DNA of 5,540 bases from Flavobacterium sp. (lineage in GTDB: Bacteria; Bacteroidota; Bacteroidia; Flavobacteriales; Flavobacteriaceae). The first letter of the stretch is position 1; the number at the start of each line of letters is the position of its first letter. A program made the translations under genes and the position numbers. Location: assembly GCA_027483785.1 (NCBI GenBank), contig JAIXTU010000380.1:1-5540 (forward strand), in the 5' to 3' direction. Below are positions 5,503-5,540 of this stretch, in pieces. A model generated the notes under the pieces. The model did no database searches and was not told where the DNA came from. It saw nothing but the letters and a program-made list of their open reading frames with translations.

Positions 5503-5540
5503 AGTATTAAGATTAGAGTATTAAGATTGGAGTATTAAGA
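5503..5540. repeat. 14-bp-period tandem repeat at the window edge
   Basis: AGTATTAAGATT occurs at 5503-5514 and 5517-5528 and again, cut by the window end, at 5531-5540. The copies are separated by the dinucleotides AG and GG. The unit is therefore 14 bp, AGTATTAAGATTRG, in about 2.7 visible copies with the core identical in each. It begins 32 bases after the stop of the membrane protein gene, in a gene-free tail (5471-5540) where I see nothing else. Total copy number is unknown because the array continues past the window. Short AT-rich arrays of this kind are familiar between genes in flavobacterial genomes. Confidence 0.75.

Noticed and set aside
5503..5540. CRISPR array
   Set aside because: The repeat unit is 14 bp with only two-base separators, so there are no spacers of CRISPR length and no cas gene in the window.
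1..5540. A hidden defence island, prophage or mobile element
   Set aside because: No integrase, transposase, toxin, nuclease, tRNA or insertion-sequence end was found. The genes are core housekeeping genes in a compact order.

Overview
The window looks like a chromosomal housekeeping segment from a member of the Bacteroidota, most likely class Flavobacteriia. Several things support this. The DNA is AT-rich. Starts lack Shine-Dalgarno sequences and are preceded by A/T-rich stretches. A TAnnTTTG-type -7 promoter element sits before rpsF. The ribosomal operon is rpsF-rpsR-rplI with no ssb. A small conserved protein of flavobacterial type lies after rplI. The lineage is inferred from these features; no marker gene was compared computationally.

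Layout from left to right. Positions 1-230 (+) carry the last 75 residues of the primosomal helicase PriA. It converges, with a 2-base gap, on a LytTR-type response regulator at 233-934 (-). A 165-base divergent intergenic region follows. It holds a 15-bp inverted repeat almost exactly midway between the two start codons, then the promoter of the ribosomal protein operon. rpsF (S6), rpsR (S18) and rplI (L9) follow with 5- and 12-base gaps and end at a strong intrinsic terminator (2218-2245). Only three bases after the terminator T-run begins a 157-residue acidic protein of unknown function, which I take to be of the DUF6495 type. Then come the NAD+-dependent DNA ligase ligA (2770-4773) and, overlapping it by 11 bases, an 8-helix membrane protein resembling the YhhN/TMEM86 lysoplasmalogenase family (4763-5470). 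The last 70 bases hold no gene but include a 14-bp-period tandem repeat that runs off the window edge.

The genes serve core functions: replication restart (PriA), translation (S6, S18, L9) and Okazaki fragment joining and repair (LigA). A signalling regulator and two poorly characterised proteins lie among them. I see no phage, transposon, CRISPR, toxin-antitoxin or other defence system. No coding sequence here looks like a new biological system. The signals most worth a second look are non-coding: the palindrome between the regulator and the ribosomal operon, the terminator abutting a start codon, the hairpin ending at the ligA start codon, and the terminal tandem repeat.
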